Positions 40,451 to 49,666 of a DNA stretch of 64,000 bases are shown here, piece by piece. Position 1 is the first letter of the stretch. The number at the start of each line of letters is the position of its first letter. The stretch covers positions 310,001 to 374,000 of the forward strand of contig JAJDTP010000004.1 of NCBI GenBank assembly GCA_022827095.1, written 5' to 3'. Source of the DNA: Dehalococcoidia bacterium. GTDB lineage: Bacteria; Chloroflexota; Dehalococcoidia; Lucifugimonadales; UBA3495. Position numbers and translations under genes: made by a program. A model generated the notes under the pieces. The model had not been told where the DNA came from. It searched no databases and worked only from the letters and a program-made list of their open reading frames with translations.

Positions 40451-41251
40451 ATGACCACCGTCAACAACATTGAAGATTTCATCCGGGTTCTAGACGAACA
40501 TCCCCAGTGGCTTGAGGCGGCCCGCTCCCGGCTGCTCAGTCGGGCCTTGCTCGACCTGCCGGAAGAATTCGCCCGGTTCCAGGCCGAGGTGCGCCGGTCC
40601 ACTGAGACGGCCAACCAGCGCCTGATCGCGCTGGAAACGCACGCTGAAACGGCCAACCAGCGCCTGACCAACCTGGAAGCCCTTGCGGAAAAGGCCGACC
40701 AACGCCTGACCAACCTGGAAGAAAGTCTGGCAAGTCTATCGGAAGAGGTGCGCCTCTTTGTTGCCGCTACTGACCGGCGCCTGTCCACCGTGGAGTCCGA
40801 CATCGGCACCCTCAAAAACCAGATGGGCGACATCAGAGGCCGTATCGTGTACGACATCGTTCGCGACGAAGCTCCTCTGCTGGCCGGTAATATGGGCTTT
40901 GATTTCTCTGCCATCCTGCACCGGGGTGATCTGCAGCGGCTGACGCAAAGCAGCGATGTCGGTTGGATGGCGCCCCAGGACCTCCAGAGTTTTCAGCGCG
41001 CCGATCTGGTCATTGACGCCATTGACCCCAGCGGCGAACCCCACTACATCGTGGTTGAAATCTCCTACACCGTAAACGGATACGACACCAGGCGCGCCAT
41101 CCGCAACGCCGGATACTTGTCCCGGATCACCGGCGTCCCGGCCACCCCCGCCGTCGCCGGTGTCGTCTTGGACCATCACATTCAGGATTCCGTAGCCGCC
41201 GAAGCCATATTCTGGTACTCAATTCCCATGGGCGACCTCCGGCCCGACTGA
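40451..41251 (+). CDS. DUF3782-like PD-(D/E)XK nuclease with coiled coil
   Basis: A 266-residue protein. Residues about 40-125 are a coiled coil with the repeat ETANQRLTNLEALAEKADQR. The C-terminal domain (about 140-260) carries RADLVIDAIDPSGEP and then YIVVEISYTVNGYDTRRAIR with ExS, the D...ExS core of DUF3782-type nucleases, ending IFWYSIPMGDL. Such proteins have the restriction-endonuclease fold and coiled-coil N-termini. Catalytic residues D and E are present. Role unknown. Confidence 0.7.
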   Translation: MTTVNNIEDFIRVLDEHPQWLEAARSRLLSRALLDLPEEFARFQAEVRRSTETANQRLIALETHAETANQRLTNLEALAEKADQRLTNLEESLASLSEEVRLFVAATDRRLSTVESDIGTLKNQMGDIRGRIVYDIVRDEAPLLAGNMGFDFSAILHRGDLQRLTQSSDVGWMAPQDLQSFQRADLVIDAIDPSGEPHYIVVEISYTVNGYDTRRAIRNAGYLSRITGVPATPAVAGVVLDHHIQDSVAAEAIFWYSIPMGDLRPD

Positions 41252-41324
41252 CTGGTCATCCCGCCGCGACTGCACGGCGCCGGCCGGGCCGCCAATAGGC
41301 CCAATCCGGCAAGGAAACGAAACC

Positions 41325-41555
41325 ATGTGCATGGGCGGCGACTGCTTTGACACCTCAGGCATCATTGAAGTCATCATCATTGGGCTGTTTCTCTTGGCCG
41401 GCGTCGGCGCGGGTCTTGGCGCCCTCATCGGGATGGTATGCTCTGCTTCGGGAAGAAAGATGCGCGGCGGCATTATCGGCGCCGTTGTCGGCCCCATTGC
41501 CGGCCCCTTTGTGCTGATAATCATTTGGTTGATGTTGATTGGATTAGTATTTTAA
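41325..41555 (+). CDS. Small membrane protein, paralogue of the gene at 42434
   Basis: A 76-residue protein with two Gly-rich helices (IIEVIIIGLFLLAGVGAGLG, RGGIIGAVVGPIAGPFVLII). The sequence GLFLLAGVGAGLGALIGMVC and the 45 bases after its stop resemble those at 42434-42740, so the two are tandem copies. Glycine zippers suggest oligomerising helices. Function unknown. Confidence 0.55.
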   Translation: MCMGGDCFDTSGIIEVIIIGLFLLAGVGAGLGALIGMVCSASGRKMRGGIIGAVVGPIAGPFVLIIIWLMLIGLVF

Positions 41556-41622
41556 TACTGCTCACCATTCCCAACTGTACCGCCTTCGAGGAGCGCTCTC
41601 CATTTGCGCCGGTGTGTGAGCC

Positions 41623-42216
41623 ATGCCTCTGGCCATATACCTGACTGCCATCTCTGCCAACGTGTTGCCCACGATGGCGATCTGCGCCCTCTCGTCTGTA
41701 GTCTCGGCCGGCACGGCCAACCCTCCCGTCGGATATGGGCGATTAGCCGCTATTGGCGCGCTGATCGGCATGGCGTTCGGGATCGCCGGTTTCTATCTGC
41801 TCATAATGCTGAGTTCCGCCCTGGCTGCACTGTTGCCGCCGGAATTGGATCCCTTGGCCCATGTTTCGGTTCGCGTTGTTTTCGGGGCTGTTGCCGCCGC
41901 CGTTTCCGCCCTTACCACCGCTCCTCTGGTCGCCCGGTCCGGACCGGGCACGCTACCCAGTCCGGGACCCGCTGTGATCGGCGGAGCGTTCGGCTTGGTA
42001 GCGGGTATCGCAAATGCGGCAATAGGAATTGCGGTTCCGGGGGTTGGAGTCGAGCCCACGACGGATATCTATGTTGTGCTGGCCATGGTGTCAACTGTTG
42101 CAGCGGTATCGGTCGTCGCGAAAGTCGTTGCGGATGTCGTGTTGGCCGTCCTCGCCTTCCGGTTCGTCCGCCGCAGATGGGGCGCCGGGCCGTCTGCGAC
42201 CGCAGCCGGAACCTGA
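41623..42216 (+). CDS. Multi-helix membrane protein, paralogue of the gene at 39706
   Basis: A 197-residue protein with about six hydrophobic segments, beginning MPLAIYLTAISANVL. Its C-terminus AFRFVRRRWGA is shared with the 39706 gene, as is the DNA around the stop (CCGCAGCCGGAACCTGA). N-terminal halves differ much more than the tails, so the tails may have been homogenised. Function unknown. Confidence 0.6.
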   Translation: MPLAIYLTAISANVLPTMAICALSSVVSAGTANPPVGYGRLAAIGALIGMAFGIAGFYLLIMLSSALAALLPPELDPLAHVSVRVVFGAVAAAVSALTTAPLVARSGPGTLPSPGPAVIGGAFGLVAGIANAAIGIAVPGVGVEPTTDIYVVLAMVSTVAAVSVVAKVVADVVLAVLAFRFVRRRWGAGPSATAAGT

Positions 42217-42279
42217 TAGGATGTTACGGCCACCCTGCGCAACCCGGATCTAGTATCGAAGGTGCAGGAACCGTCTGAA

Positions 42280-42381
42280 ATGTACGACCTCAATGACACA
42301 ACAGCCCTGGTCACCGGCGTCGGCGAAGCTTGCACTCTGGGTCGGTTCGACTCTCCGATGAACGGCCCTGACCCCAAATAG
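42280..42381 (+). pseudogene. SDR N-terminal fragment (duplicate of the gene at 42741)
   Basis: An open frame beginning MYDLNDTTALVTGVGE mirrors MYDLNGKTALVTGAGG of the intact SDR at 42741, then diverges and stops after 33 codons. The fragment is a 5' duplicate in which only the first strand and glycine motif remain. Confidence 0.65.
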
Positions 42382-42433
42382 CCGAACGCGCAATCTTTGC
42401 ATCGCCACTCCCCACGCAAACCGTCTTCAGACC

Positions 42434-42694
42434 ATGCCGATGCTAACCCAAACTCTGATAGTGATTGCCGCGAACCAACATTTCGAAGGATTCGGCGCGG
42501 GCCTCTTACAGGCCTTCATTATTGCGTTAGTTCTTTTTGTTGGGATCGGCGCTGGTCTTGGCGCCATCATCGGGGCCATCTGCACTCCTTTCCCCCGAAA
42601 GCAGCGCGGTGCCCTTAACGGCGCCATTATGGGCGCCGTTACCGTACCCGTTGCGTTATTTATTGGCTTGTTTTTGTTGTTTCAATACTTATAA
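42434..42694 (+). CDS. Small membrane protein, paralogue of the gene at 41325
   Basis: An 86-residue two-helix protein (FIIALVLFVGIGAGLGAIIG, LNGAIMGAVTVPVALFIGLF). The GxGAGLGAIIG motif and the sequence after the stop (ACTGCTCACTATTCCCAACT) match the copy at 41325. It ends 46 bases before the SDR gene, in the same way that the first copy precedes the 41623 gene. Confidence 0.55.
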   Translation: MPMLTQTLIVIAANQHFEGFGAGLLQAFIIALVLFVGIGAGLGAIIGAICTPFPRKQRGALNGAIMGAVTVPVALFIGLFLLFQYL

Positions 42695-42740
42695 GACTGC
42701 TCACTATTCCCAACTGAACCGCCTTCAAGGAGATTTCCCC

Positions 42741-43589
42741 ATGTACGACCTCAACGGCAAGACTGCCCTCGTTACCGGCGCCGGCGGACGCCACGGCATC
42801 GGCCGCGCCATCGCCACCCGCCTTGCCTCCGAAGGAGCCGACGTCGTGGTAACCGACGTCGAAGCCTCCCTCGACGCCATCCGCACCGAGGACCGCCTCG
42901 ACGGCTGGCAGGGCCTCCCCAGCGTGGTCCAGGAGATCCAATCCCTGGGCCGCCGCAGCGCCGGCCTGTACTACGACGTCGCCGACAGCGCCCAGGTCGA
43001 CGCCATGGTCTCCGATACCCTCGGCGAGTTCGGCAAAATCGACATCCTGGTCAACAACGCCGGCTCCCGCCCCGGCCGCGACCGTGTCCTCATCGTCGAG
43101 CTGGAGGAGGACGCCTTCGACGAGGTTATGCGCGTTAACGTCCGCGGTACCTACCTGGTCAGCCGTGCCGTCGCCCGTCACATGATCGACCGCGGCGGCC
43201 CGGGCAAGATCATCAACATCTCCTCCGGCGCCGGCAAGCGCGGCATCGCCCGCTACGGGGCCTACTGCGCCAGCAAGTTCGCCGTCATCGGCTTCACCCA
43301 GTCCCTGGCCCACGAGATGGCGCCCTACCACGTCAACGTCAACGCCATCTGCCCCGGCCTCGTTGACACCGAGCGCGTCGACTTCATCGCCGCCGCCCTG
43401 GCCCCCGAGGGAACTTCCGGCGAAGAGCACCGCGCCCTCATGGTCCGCGAGCGCGAGCTGCGTGTGCCTCTGGGCCGCATCGCCCAGGGCGATGACATCG
43501 CCCGCATGGCCGCCTTCCTGTCCTCCGCCGAGTCCGACTACATGACCGGCCTCAGCATTAGCGTCTCCGGCGGCTCCGAAATGAGCTAG
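42741..43589 (+). CDS. Short-chain dehydrogenase/reductase (SDR)
   Basis: A 282-residue classical SDR; the ATG at 42741 has AAGGAG upstream. The NAD(P) motif reads TGAGGRHGIGRAIA, then NNAGS, the active site is ISSGAGKRGIARYGAYCASKFAVIG with Ser, Tyr and Lys present, and CPGLVDTE follows. The loop between strand B and helix C is longer than usual (DIEASLDAIRTEDRL region), as in some 3-ketoacyl reductase relatives. Asp after strand 2 (TDVE) suggests NAD preference. Substrate unknown. Confidence 0.85.
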   Translation: MYDLNGKTALVTGAGGRHGIGRAIATRLASEGADVVVTDVEASLDAIRTEDRLDGWQGLPSVVQEIQSLGRRSAGLYYDVADSAQVDAMVSDTLGEFGKIDILVNNAGSRPGRDRVLIVELEEDAFDEVMRVNVRGTYLVSRAVARHMIDRGGPGKIINISSGAGKRGIARYGAYCASKFAVIGFTQSLAHEMAPYHVNVNAICPGLVDTERVDFIAAALAPEGTSGEEHRALMVRERELRVPLGRIAQGDDIARMAAFLSSAESDYMTGLSISVSGGSEMS

Positions 43590-43697
43590 CCTCCCCGGAC
43601 AAATACCCACGCCGTCGACCAGCATGACAGGCGCGGAAAGTCGGGCGACCAAAAAACACTCGACGGCGGTCCGCGCCTCACCACTGGAGGAACATTC

Positions 43698-44048
43698 TTG
43701 GGTACCGTCACAATCCAGGTCGGCGACCACCACGGTAACCGATTCGAGGAACTCGACGTCATCGTAGACACTGGCTCGACCTACACTGCCGTACCACGCG
43801 CAACTCTCGAACGCTTGGGAGTTCCAGTCGGACGTTCATTGCCATCCGAGACCGCTGACGGCAGGATGGTCCCGGTCGACGTGGGCGAAACCATAATCAG
43901 ACTCGAGGGATTGCAATTCCACACACCGGTGATATTCGCCGAAGTGAACGAGCCCAGCCTGCTAGGTGTGGTCACGCTCGAACAAGCCGCCCTGGCCGTC
44001 AACCCAGTAGCGAATCGCCTGGTACCCACGCACCTCCTCCGCTACTGA
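43698..44048 (+). CDS. Retropepsin-like aspartic protease
   Basis: A 116-residue protein with TTG start and GGAGG seven bases upstream. LDVIVDTGSTYTAVPRATLE contains the DTGS active site; LLGVVTLEQAALAVNPVANR is the conserved downstream block. The size fits one subunit, acting as a homodimer. Such small proteins are common in Chloroflexota and cyanobacteria; substrates are unknown. A broken second copy (3' end) lies at 34231. Confidence 0.75.
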   Translation: MGTVTIQVGDHHGNRFEELDVIVDTGSTYTAVPRATLERLGVPVGRSLPSETADGRMVPVDVGETIIRLEGLQFHTPVIFAEVNEPSLLGVVTLEQAALAVNPVANRLVPTHLLRY

Positions 44049-44160
44049 CCATGCACAATAGCGCTGGCCGAAGAAGGTCAACTTTCGCATGGCCCGTCCG
44101 AGCGACTTTGTCCATCCGCCTGCGGGCAGGGCCGCTATAATGGCAGACGAGGGTGCGGAA

Positions 44161-44355
44161 ATGAACACGAAAGCCGACAAAGCCGCCGGGATTGCTCTCG
44201 GGATAATTTTCTTCGCAATGGGCATCGCTTCACTGTTCATGCTGCCCGCCGAATGGCGGTGGTACCAGGACGTCATGTTCGGCATCGCAATATTCGGTTG
44301 CAGCCTGGGGTGTTTCGCAGCTGTGTTCTTCGGCGTCCCAGGTTCGCGAAAATAG
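44161..44355 (+). CDS. Small two-helix membrane protein
   Basis: A 64-residue protein from the ATG at 44161 (an ATG at 44140 is an alternative). It has an N-terminal basic region, then IALGIIFFAMGIASLFMLPA and VMFGIAIFGCSLGCFAAVFF. TATAAT at 44136 could be a -10 for this gene, though no good -35 is seen. Probably cotranscribed with the next gene, which starts 10 bases later. Function unknown. Confidence 0.45.
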   Translation: MNTKADKAAGIALGIIFFAMGIASLFMLPAEWRWYQDVMFGIAIFGCSLGCFAAVFFGVPGSRK

Positions 44356-44365
44356 GTACAGAAGA

Positions 44366-44662
44366 ATGTCGTCCTTGGTCCGAGTGCGAGAATGGTTGGC
44401 GGCCGTTATATTCGGCGTGATCTTGCTGGTGGTCGTACCGGTCGCTACTGTCTGGTTTTCGCTTGACGGCATCATCATATTTTTGCTCTGCATAGCCGTC
44501 TTATCAGGTAGCTTCTTCGGCGAGTGGAGAGATACATGGAGCACTGAGCGACCGTTCAGCTTGGCAAGGGTATTCTTCCGCACCTTCGAATGGCTCAGCC
44601 TGGCCGTCGCCGGATACATCATTCTCTCAGTAATCGGCGTCAACGCCAGCCCATCCGAGTAG
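44366..44662 (+). CDS. Small membrane protein
   Basis: A 98-residue protein with three hydrophobic segments (AAVIFGVILLVVVPVATVWF, DGIIIFLLCIAVLSGSFF and LSLAVAGYIILSVIGV). It lies between a small membrane gene and gatC, all on the plus strand. No family is recognised. Confidence 0.5.
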   Translation: MSSLVRVREWLAAVIFGVILLVVVPVATVWFSLDGIIIFLLCIAVLSGSFFGEWRDTWSTERPFSLARVFFRTFEWLSLAVAGYIILSVIGVNASPSE

Positions 44663-44674
44663 GAAAACACGACC

Positions 44675-44965
44675 ATGCCCATCGACCGCGCCCAGGTAGA
44701 ACACATTGCCGCCCTCGCTCGCATCGCCCTCACCGACGACGAAACGGAGGCCTTCGCCCGCCAACTCTCCGACATCCTCGACCAGTTCGAGGTCCTCCAG
44801 GCCCTGGATACCACCGGCGTCGAGCCCACCGCCCACGTCGCCGGCCTCGACACCGTGCTACGCGACGACGAGCCGGCCGACAGCCTCGACGCCGAGGACA
44901 CCCTGCTCAACGCCCCCCGCCGTCGCGCCGACTTCTTCCAGGTCCGCGCCGTCCTGGAGGAGTAG
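44675..44965 (+). CDS. gatC: Aspartyl/glutamyl-tRNA amidotransferase subunit C
   Basis: A 96-residue protein with the GatC signature: [20 protein letters not shown] at the start, then [20 protein letters not shown] and a C-terminal [10 protein letters not shown] (the usual FxVPxVLE). Its stop overlaps the ribosome site of gatA (4-base gap), a fixed pairing. GatCAB converts misacylated Glu-tRNAGln or Asp-tRNAAsn. gatB is not in this window. Confidence 0.92.
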   Translation: MPIDRAQVEHIAALARIALTDDETEAFARQLSDILDQFEVLQALDTTGVEPTAHVAGLDTVLRDDEPADSLDAEDTLLNAPRRRADFFQVRAVLEE

Positions 44966-44969
44966 CGTC

Positions 44970-46469
44970 GTGAGCGAAACGCCTACCGATCAGCTCTGGC
45001 AACTGTCCGCATCCGAAGCGTCGCGCCGCCTGGCCGACCGCCAAATCAGCAGCGTAGATCTCACCGAGTCGTGCCTCGACCGCATCGCCGAGGTCGACGA
45101 CCGTATCTCCGCCTACATCACCGTGACGGCTGACCTTGCCCGCCAGCAGGCCGCCGACGCCGACCGCCGCATCGCCGCCGGCGAAGCCACGCCGCTCACC
45201 GGCCTGCCCATGCAGATCAAGGACCTGCTCTGCACCAACGGCGTCGCCACCACCTGTGCCTCCCGGATGCTGGCCGAATACGTCCCCGTCTACGATGCCA
45301 CCGCCGTCTCCCGCCTCCGCGAGCAGGGCGCGGTCCTGCTCGGCAAGGGCAACATGGACGAGTTCGGCATGGGATCCTCCACCGAGAACTCCGCCTTCTT
45401 CCCCACCCGCAACCCCTGGGACACCGCGCGCGTCCCCGGCGGCAGCAGCGGCGGCTCGGCGGCGGCGGTGGCGGCCGGCGCCGCCCCCTTCGCCCTGGGA
45501 ACCGACACCGGCGGCAGCATCCGCCAACCCGCGTCCTTCTGCGGAGTAACCGGCCTGAAGCCCACCTACGGGCGGGTCAGCCGCTACGGCCTCGTGGCCT
45601 ACGCATCCTCTCTGGACCAGGTCGGCCCCATCGCCCGCGACGCCGCCGACTGCGCCCTGATCCTGCAGGCCATCGCCGGCCACGACCCCCGCGACGCCAC
45701 CTCGCTGCCCGACCCTGTACCCGACTACCCCGCAGCTTTGACTGGTGACATCAAGGGCCTGCGGCTCGGCGTCCCAAGCGAGTACTTCGCCGAGGGCATG
45801 GACTCCGGCGTCCGCGCCGCCGTAACCGCCGCCATCGAACAACTGGCCGATCTCGGCGCGGAGATCCGCGAGGTCTCCCTGCCCACCACCGAGTACGCCC
45901 TGGCCGGCTACTACATCATCGCTCCCTCCGAGTGCTCCGCCAACCTGGCCCGCTACGACGGCGTGAAGTACGGCTATTCTTATCAGGATGACGGCCCGGG
46001 CGACGTCGACATGTGGGAAGCCATGGAGCGCACCCGTCAGCACGGTTTCGGCCCCGAGGTCAAGCGCCGCATCATGCTGGGCGCCTTCGCCCTCTCCTCC
46101 GGCTACTACGACGCCTACTACCACAAGGCCCAGCAGGTCCGCACCCTCATCCGCCAGGACTTCGCCCGCGTCTTCGAGGAGGTCGACGCCCTGGCCGCGC
46201 CGGTCTCTCCAGTGACCGCCTTCCCCATTGGCGACCGCACCGACGACCCGGTCCGCATGTACCTGGTGGACGTCTACACCCTCCCCGTCAACATGGCCGG
46301 CCTCCCCGCCATGTCCATCCCCTGCGGCTTCGTGCGTTCCAATACCGATCAGGGTCTGCCGGTGGGCCTCCAGCTAATCGGCCCGCACCTGTCGGAGGGT
46401 AGGCTGCTGAACATCGCCCACACCTACCAGCAGGCTACGGCGTGGCACCAGCAGCGGCCGGAAATCTAG
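44970..46469 (+). CDS. gatA: Aspartyl/glutamyl-tRNA amidotransferase subunit A
   Basis: A 499-residue amidase with a GTG start and GGAGG upstream. The catalytic triad is visible: LPMQIKDLL (Lys), [13 protein letters not shown] and [13 protein letters not shown] (cis-Ser and nucleophile Ser). [20 protein letters not shown] is diagnostic of GatA, as is the long C-terminal region with [14 protein letters not shown]. Length is normal. Because asnS is present downstream, this complex probably serves Gln-tRNA synthesis. Confidence 0.93.
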   Translation: MSETPTDQLWQLSASEASRRLADRQISSVDLTESCLDRIAEVDDRISAYITVTADLARQQAADADRRIAAGEATPLTGLPMQIKDLLCTNGVATTCASRMLAEYVPVYDATAVSRLREQGAVLLGKGNMDEFGMGSSTENSAFFPTRNPWDTARVPGGSSGGSAAAVAAGAAPFALGTDTGGSIRQPASFCGVTGLKPTYGRVSRYGLVAYASSLDQVGPIARDAADCALILQAIAGHDPRDATSLPDPVPDYPAALTGDIKGLRLGVPSEYFAEGMDSGVRAAVTAAIEQLADLGAEIREVSLPTTEYALAGYYIIAPSECSANLARYDGVKYGYSYQDDGPGDVDMWEAMERTRQHGFGPEVKRRIMLGAFALSSGYYDAYYHKAQQVRTLIRQDFARVFEEVDALAAPVSPVTAFPIGDRTDDPVRMYLVDVYTLPVNMAGLPAMSIPCGFVRSNTDQGLPVGLQLIGPHLSEGRLLNIAHTYQQATAWHQQRPEI

Positions 46470-46482
46470 CGGCTTCCAACCA

Positions 46483-46899
46483 ATGACGACCTGGACCTGG
46501 CCCACTGACTTCCCCACAGATTGTCCACCCGAAGCGGCGGTTCCTGCCAATGGAACGTACTATCGGATTGTGAAGACCGATCCACCGGAACCCCAGGATT
46601 TCGTTTCAGTTTATCATCTTGATCGTGATCGGGCCGATGACATAATCAATGATGGACGGATAACCCAGTGTGAACTAATGGGTCTTTCCGTTTATGCAAG
46701 GGACGCCGATGCCCTGAAGTGCTCGCGGACATTCCCTAAACTGGGCAGCAAGGTCGCCAGATTGACCCTTACACCAGCGGCCGGTAAAGTATTGCCAACA
46801 CCCAGTAGATTGGGCGAATCCCATCACACTTGGTGGCAGGTAGATGGCGGTGACCCCGTCGCTTACACCGATTTCGTAATCGATCCCTACTCAATCTAA
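46483..46899 (+). CDS. Hypothetical protein, first of an unknown two-gene pair
   Basis: A 138-residue protein. It begins with a Trp/Pro-rich TTWTWPTDFPTDCPPEAAVP, then ANGTYYRIVKTDPPEPQDFV, a middle CELMGLSVYARDADALKCSR and SHHTWWQVDGGDPVAYTDFV at the end. The pattern (PxxG.YYRxVKTxPPxxxDFxS ... CxxxGLSV) belongs to a widespread but unnamed family, in my recollection. The next gene starts 12 bases later and lower GC marks both as a unit. Function unknown. Confidence 0.55.
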   Translation: MTTWTWPTDFPTDCPPEAAVPANGTYYRIVKTDPPEPQDFVSVYHLDRDRADDIINDGRITQCELMGLSVYARDADALKCSRTFPKLGSKVARLTLTPAAGKVLPTPSRLGESHHTWWQVDGGDPVAYTDFVIDPYSI

Positions 46900-46911
46900 A
46901 GCGCGTCTGAG

Positions 46912-47973
46912 ATGTTGCCCCCAATTGCAGGAACCCTATTGCCCAGGCCGCCGTGGCAGGAGTTCATCCTCGACGAGGTCCTTCAGTACTACGACGGTCC
47001 GCGCCTGATGTTGCGTCGCAGCGATATCGGCCAATTGTACTTGGCATGGTGGAATGATGCCGACGGTTCCACTGACCGATGGCTGTACTTGCCGCTCAGC
47101 GAATCGCGTTTATGGGACCTTCTAGTTGGAGAAATCCCGTGCCGGGATGCGTTGGAAGATCCCGAAGATTGGTATCTCTTGGTAATCGACGCTGCGGGCG
47201 ACATCGATGACGTCGTACAGACTATCGTCACCAACGCCTCCGCATTGCCTACCGACTCACTGCCTATGCCCGGGGTGACGCTGGACGTTTCGGAGCCAGT
47301 TGCAAGAGATATTACTGACAAAGCTGCGGAAACCGCAGGGCAGGCACGGCCTTACGACTATGACGCATCCACGGCCACGGTCGCCGTTCCCGCTCCACAT
47401 ATCCTGCTTCTGCTTCGCGGTCTGATCAGCGGGTCAGAGGTCGTAGCGCAACAACTTGCGGCGCTGGAGGCGGTGGGCGTTGCGGTGACCCTGGGCGCAA
47501 ACGGCCCACACCCGGATGCTGTCAATGATTTCGCACGCGCGATACCCGTGATGAAAGAACTGGGCAACGTCATCACATCGCTTGCAAGCACGGCTTTACA
47601 CGAAGAACAACCTCACTACTATGATGTCTTCACTGGCAGGCTGGCGATTCCATTCTCGGAAATTGCTCAACTGTATGTTGGCCAGAGAGGGCTTGAGATC
47701 ACTACAAATGCCCTCTTTGACGAGATGGAAAAGCATCAGTTGTTGGATGAAAGTAGCAGGCTCGACGTTTCCGTTATGGAGGATTGGAACCGCGCTATTC
47801 GCATCATCAAATCGTTGGATGACTTTATTGGTTCGCAAAGAGGCCTCCCGGCCGGGCTAAAATCTCCGGCGAAGGTGGAGTTTGCGGTTGATATCGCCGG
47901 CTTATTCCAAGAGATCAAAGAATTTTTGCTGCAAAACTCGACGCTGAAGCTCCCAGACCCATTGTCCCGCTGA
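46912..47973 (+). CDS. Hypothetical protein with DUF6575-like N-terminus
   Basis: A 353-residue protein. Residues 10-90 ([20 protein letters not shown], then [20 protein letters not shown], then LPLSESRL) resemble DUF6575 as I recall it. The middle part is helical, and the C-terminal 140 residues have no clear family. It forms a probable operon with the preceding gene. Both have lower GC and different codon use from gatA and asnS on either side. A toxin/immunity or defence module is possible but unproven. Confidence 0.5.
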   Translation: MLPPIAGTLLPRPPWQEFILDEVLQYYDGPRLMLRRSDIGQLYLAWWNDADGSTDRWLYLPLSESRLWDLLVGEIPCRDALEDPEDWYLLVIDAAGDIDDVVQTIVTNASALPTDSLPMPGVTLDVSEPVARDITDKAAETAGQARPYDYDASTATVAVPAPHILLLLRGLISGSEVVAQQLAALEAVGVAVTLGANGPHPDAVNDFARAIPVMKELGNVITSLASTALHEEQPHYYDVFTGRLAIPFSEIAQLYVGQRGLEITTNALFDEMEKHQLLDESSRLDVSVMEDWNRAIRIIKSLDDFIGSQRGLPAGLKSPAKVEFAVDIAGLFQEIKEFLLQNSTLKLPDPLSR

Positions 47974-47999
47974 TATCCCCCCACCCCCGGAGGCCCGCC

Positions 48000-49400
48000 A
48001 TGCCTGCCCAACGCACCCGCATTAAAGACCTCCTCTCTGCCGAGAGCTCCGGCGATGTCACCGGGCCCGTCAACGTCAAGGGCTGGGTGAAGACCGTCCG
48101 TTCCTCCGGCGGCGTTGCCTTCGTGCAGATCAACGACGGGTCGACCCTGGCCGACCTCCAGATCGTCGTCGATGCCAACTGCCCCGACTACTCGCTGGTC
48201 AACGGGCTCACCACGGGGTGCAGCATCAGCGCCGACGGCGTCCTCCAGGACTCCCTCGGCCGCGGCCAGAAGTACGAGATCGCCGCGGCGAGCCTTGAAC
48301 TCCTCGGTTCCGCCGACCCCGAGGAGTATCCCCTCCAGAAGAAGCGGCACACCCTGGAGTTTCTGCGGGAACTGGCGCACCTGCGTCCCCGCACCAACAC
48401 CTTCGGCGCCGTGGCCCGCGTCCGCAACGCCATGGCCTTCGGCATCCACAAGTTCTTCCAGGAGCGCGGCTTCCTCTACATCCAGACCCCCATCATCACC
48501 GCCAGCGACGCCGAGGGCGCCGGCGCCATGTTCCGCGCCACCACCCTGGACCTCAACAACCTGCCCCAGGCTGGCGGCCAGGTGGACAACGACGCCGACT
48601 TCTTCGGCCGGCCCGCCTTCCTCACCGTCAGCGGTCAGCTGGAGGCCGAGATCTTCGCCCAGTCCATGTCCGACGTCTACACCTTCGGCCCCACCTTCCG
48701 CGCCGAGAACTCCAACACCTCCCGTCACCTGGCCGAGTTCTGGATGGTCGAGCCCGAGGTTGCCTTCTGCGATCTCGACGGCCTGGCCCAGCTCGCCGAG
48801 GACTTCCTGCGCAGCATCTTCGCCCACGTGCTGGAGAACTGCCCCGAGGACATGGCCTTCTTCAACCGCTTTTACGACCAGGAACTCATCCAGACCCTGG
48901 AGGACATCGCCAACGCTGACTTCGAGCGCATGACCTACACCGAGGCCGTCGCCGCCCTCCAGGCCTCCGGCGAGTCCTTCGAGTACCCTGTCCAGTGGGG
49001 CGCCGACCTCCAGTCCGAGCACGAACGCTACCTCACCGAGCGCAAGGTCGGCCGGCCCGTCATCGTCACCGACTACCCCAGCAGCATCAAGGCCTTCTAT
49101 ATGCGCCTTAGCGACGACGGCCAGACCGTCCGCGCCATGGACGTCCTCGTCCCCCGCATCGGCGAGATCATCGGCGGGAGCCAGCGCGAGGAACGCCTGG
49201 ACATCCTCCAGCGCCGCATGGTCGAGGCTGGCCTGGATGACGCCCCCTACTGGTGGTACCTGGACCTGCGCCGCTACGGCACCGCTCCCCACGCCGGCTT
49301 CGGCCTCGGCTTCGAGCGCACCGTCCAGTTCGCCACCGGCATGCAGAACATCCGCGACATCATCGCCTTCCCCCGCACCCCCCGCAACGCCGAGTTCTGA
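48000..49400 (+). CDS. asnS: Asparaginyl-tRNA synthetase
   Basis: A 466-residue class IIb synthetase. The N-terminal OB domain reads [20 protein letters not shown]. Motif 2 lies near [20 protein letters not shown] (with the AsnRS-type [17 protein letters not shown]), and motif 3 is [20 protein letters not shown]. The insert with [20 protein letters not shown] is normal. This is clear AsnRS rather than AspRS. Upstream gene is the lower-GC unknown pair. Confidence 0.93.
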   Translation: MPAQRTRIKDLLSAESSGDVTGPVNVKGWVKTVRSSGGVAFVQINDGSTLADLQIVVDANCPDYSLVNGLTTGCSISADGVLQDSLGRGQKYEIAAASLELLGSADPEEYPLQKKRHTLEFLRELAHLRPRTNTFGAVARVRNAMAFGIHKFFQERGFLYIQTPIITASDAEGAGAMFRATTLDLNNLPQAGGQVDNDADFFGRPAFLTVSGQLEAEIFAQSMSDVYTFGPTFRAENSNTSRHLAEFWMVEPEVAFCDLDGLAQLAEDFLRSIFAHVLENCPEDMAFFNRFYDQELIQTLEDIANADFERMTYTEAVAALQASGESFEYPVQWGADLQSEHERYLTERKVGRPVIVTDYPSSIKAFYMRLSDDGQTVRAMDVLVPRIGEIIGGSQREERLDILQRRMVEAGLDDAPYWWYLDLRRYGTAPHAGFGLGFERTVQFATGMQNIRDIIAFPRTPRNAEF

Positions 49401-49548
49401 CCGGCATTTCCCGCTTTTGCCGTCGTCAGGCGCGCGACGAATTATTATCGGGTTAGTTTCGCGTTGATGCATTATCGGCAGTAAATGGTCGCGTTTAGAG
49501 GATACGGGCGCTCTGCACGCCTTGTTGGACGAATTCTGGTTCAGCATG

Positions 49549-49597
49549 ATCATCATTATTGATGATAATTGACATCGTGTTTTGGCTTTGATACTGT
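49549..49597 (+). promoter_or_regulatory. Promoter and palindromic operator of SBP gene 1
   Basis: ATCATCA-TTAT-TGATGAT palindrome at 49549-49566, then TTGACA at 49569-49574, a 17-base spacer and TACTGT at 49592-49597. The palindrome abuts the -35, a position suited to a repressor. Confidence 0.7.
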
Positions 49598-49666
49598 CTG
49601 CCCCGAAACGAGTTGCTGCACTGTATTCGTGCACGAATTCGTAAATCTATGGCAGGGAGTAAACAA

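Noticed and set aside
44108-44141. TTGTCC...TATAAT as a full promoter before 44161
   Set aside because: Spacer of 22 bases; only the -10 is plausible.
49613-49666. Longer N-termini for the SBP genes, for example starts at 49613, 53893, 55879 and 57908
   Set aside because: They overlap the promoter regions and lack a ribosome site, while the downstream starts have one and place the lipobox correctly.
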